This document shows positions 63,747-64,000 of a DNA stretch of 64,000 bases, piece by piece. The number at the start of each line of letters is the position of its first letter. The first letter of the stretch is position 1. The stretch lies in the NCBI RefSeq assembly GCF_002159625.1, contig NZ_NFIZ01000006.1, positions 62,001-126,000 on the forward strand. Direction: 5' to 3'. Origin of the DNA: Olsenella sp. An285 (lineage in GTDB: Bacteria > Actinomycetota > Coriobacteriia > Coriobacteriales > Atopobiaceae). The translations under genes were made by a program, and so were the position numbers. The notes below the pieces were generated by a model. That model was not told where the DNA came from. It saw only the letters and a list, made by a program, of their open reading frames with translations, and did not search any database.

Positions 63747-64000
63747 CGCGGATGTCCGGCGAGACGTCGCGGTTGCCGGGCGCTCCCTCGAGCGCGCCGA
63801 GAAGAGCCGACATACCGCGGCCGGCGCGCATGACCCTACGGCGACGCCGTACTTCGTGCTGGAGGACCTCCTCGGCGCGGTGGGCCTCTCCGAGGGCTCG
63901 CATCTGCTGGACGTCGGCTGCGGCGCCGGGCGCGTGCTCGCGTACTTTGTGGAAGCCGGGCTGCCCGGGCGCGTGACGGGCGTTGAGCTGGACGCTTGGC
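63739..64000 (+). CDS. SAM-dependent methyltransferase (3' end outside window)
   Basis: Partial gene; 87 codons are visible. The motif I glycine loop is LLDVGCGAGRVLAYF, and the following VTGVELDAW begins motif II. ATG at 63739 overlaps the acetyltransferase stop by 8 bases, so the two are coupled. Confidence 0.8.
   Translation, partial: MSDADVRRDVAVAGRSLERAEKSRHTAAGAHDPTATPYFVLEDLLGAVGLSEGSHLLDVGCGAGRVLAYFVEAGLPGRVTGVELDAW

Noticed and set aside
1-64000. tRNA, rRNA, prophage or integrase genes
   Set aside because: I found no cloverleaf-like intergenic sequence, rRNA segment, tail/capsid genes or recombinase. The accessory region therefore has no visible mobile-element machinery.

Overview
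The window is high-GC chromosomal DNA from an actinobacterium, most likely a Coriobacteriia gut or oral anaerobe close to Olsenella/Atopobium. This rests on the spc/alpha ribosomal operon order, a zinc-type S14, GTG/TTG starts, glycyl-radical and ferredoxin enzymes, and a bile-salt-hydrolase-like gene. It is a judgement from gene content, not from a database search.

Region 1 (1-9.8 kb) is a compact + strand spc/alpha operon: rplE, rpsN(Z), rpsH, rplF, rplR, rpsE, rpmD, rplO, secY, adk, map, infA, rpmJ, rpsM, rpsK, rpsD, rpoA, rplQ, closed by a clear terminator. Region 2 (9.8-27.7 kb) is mostly ordinary. It holds a fused ECF transporter ATPase with EcfT, truA, a putative ten-helix metal exporter, a degenerate LCP-like protein, three GT2 glycosyltransferases, a glycyl radical enzyme with its activase, a four-cluster ferredoxin protein, ychF, an LCP cell-wall ligase and full-length guaA.

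Region 3 (27.7-47.3 kb) is accessory. It has three intact DUF4143-type AAA+ ATPase genes and three decayed relics, each linked to one of three families of palindromic leader repeats. Among them lie an AT-richer Gabija-like pair (GajA OLD nuclease and GajB helicase), a broken HNH nuclease, an Abi_2/HEPN protein with a possible premature amber codon, an unrecognised 459-aa protein, an oleate hydratase with a TetR regulator, and small metabolic genes. It reads as a turnover-prone defence/accessory island.

Region 4 (47.5-64 kb) carries a TetR-ABC export operon, a zinc alcohol dehydrogenase, a LytTR/membrane pair, tex, a flavodoxin-ferredoxin protein, a GH13 glucosidase behind a promoter with a LacI-type operator, a choloylglycine hydrolase next to an MFS transporter, a DUF1275 protein, rsmJ, a second ammonia-only GMP synthase, an acetyltransferase and the start of a methyltransferase.

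Three non-coding patterns stand out. First, a dispersed repeat family consists of a 13-nt core with CAG/CTG at its centre, flanked by perfect or near-perfect inverted arms whose sequence differs from site to site. It occurs at seven gene boundaries, often overlapping a stop or start codon. Second, ATPase leader palindromes show compensatory changes between copies, implying conserved RNA or operator structure. Third, the 12-mer GTTCTTCTCGCC recurs six times, including in four gene-free places.
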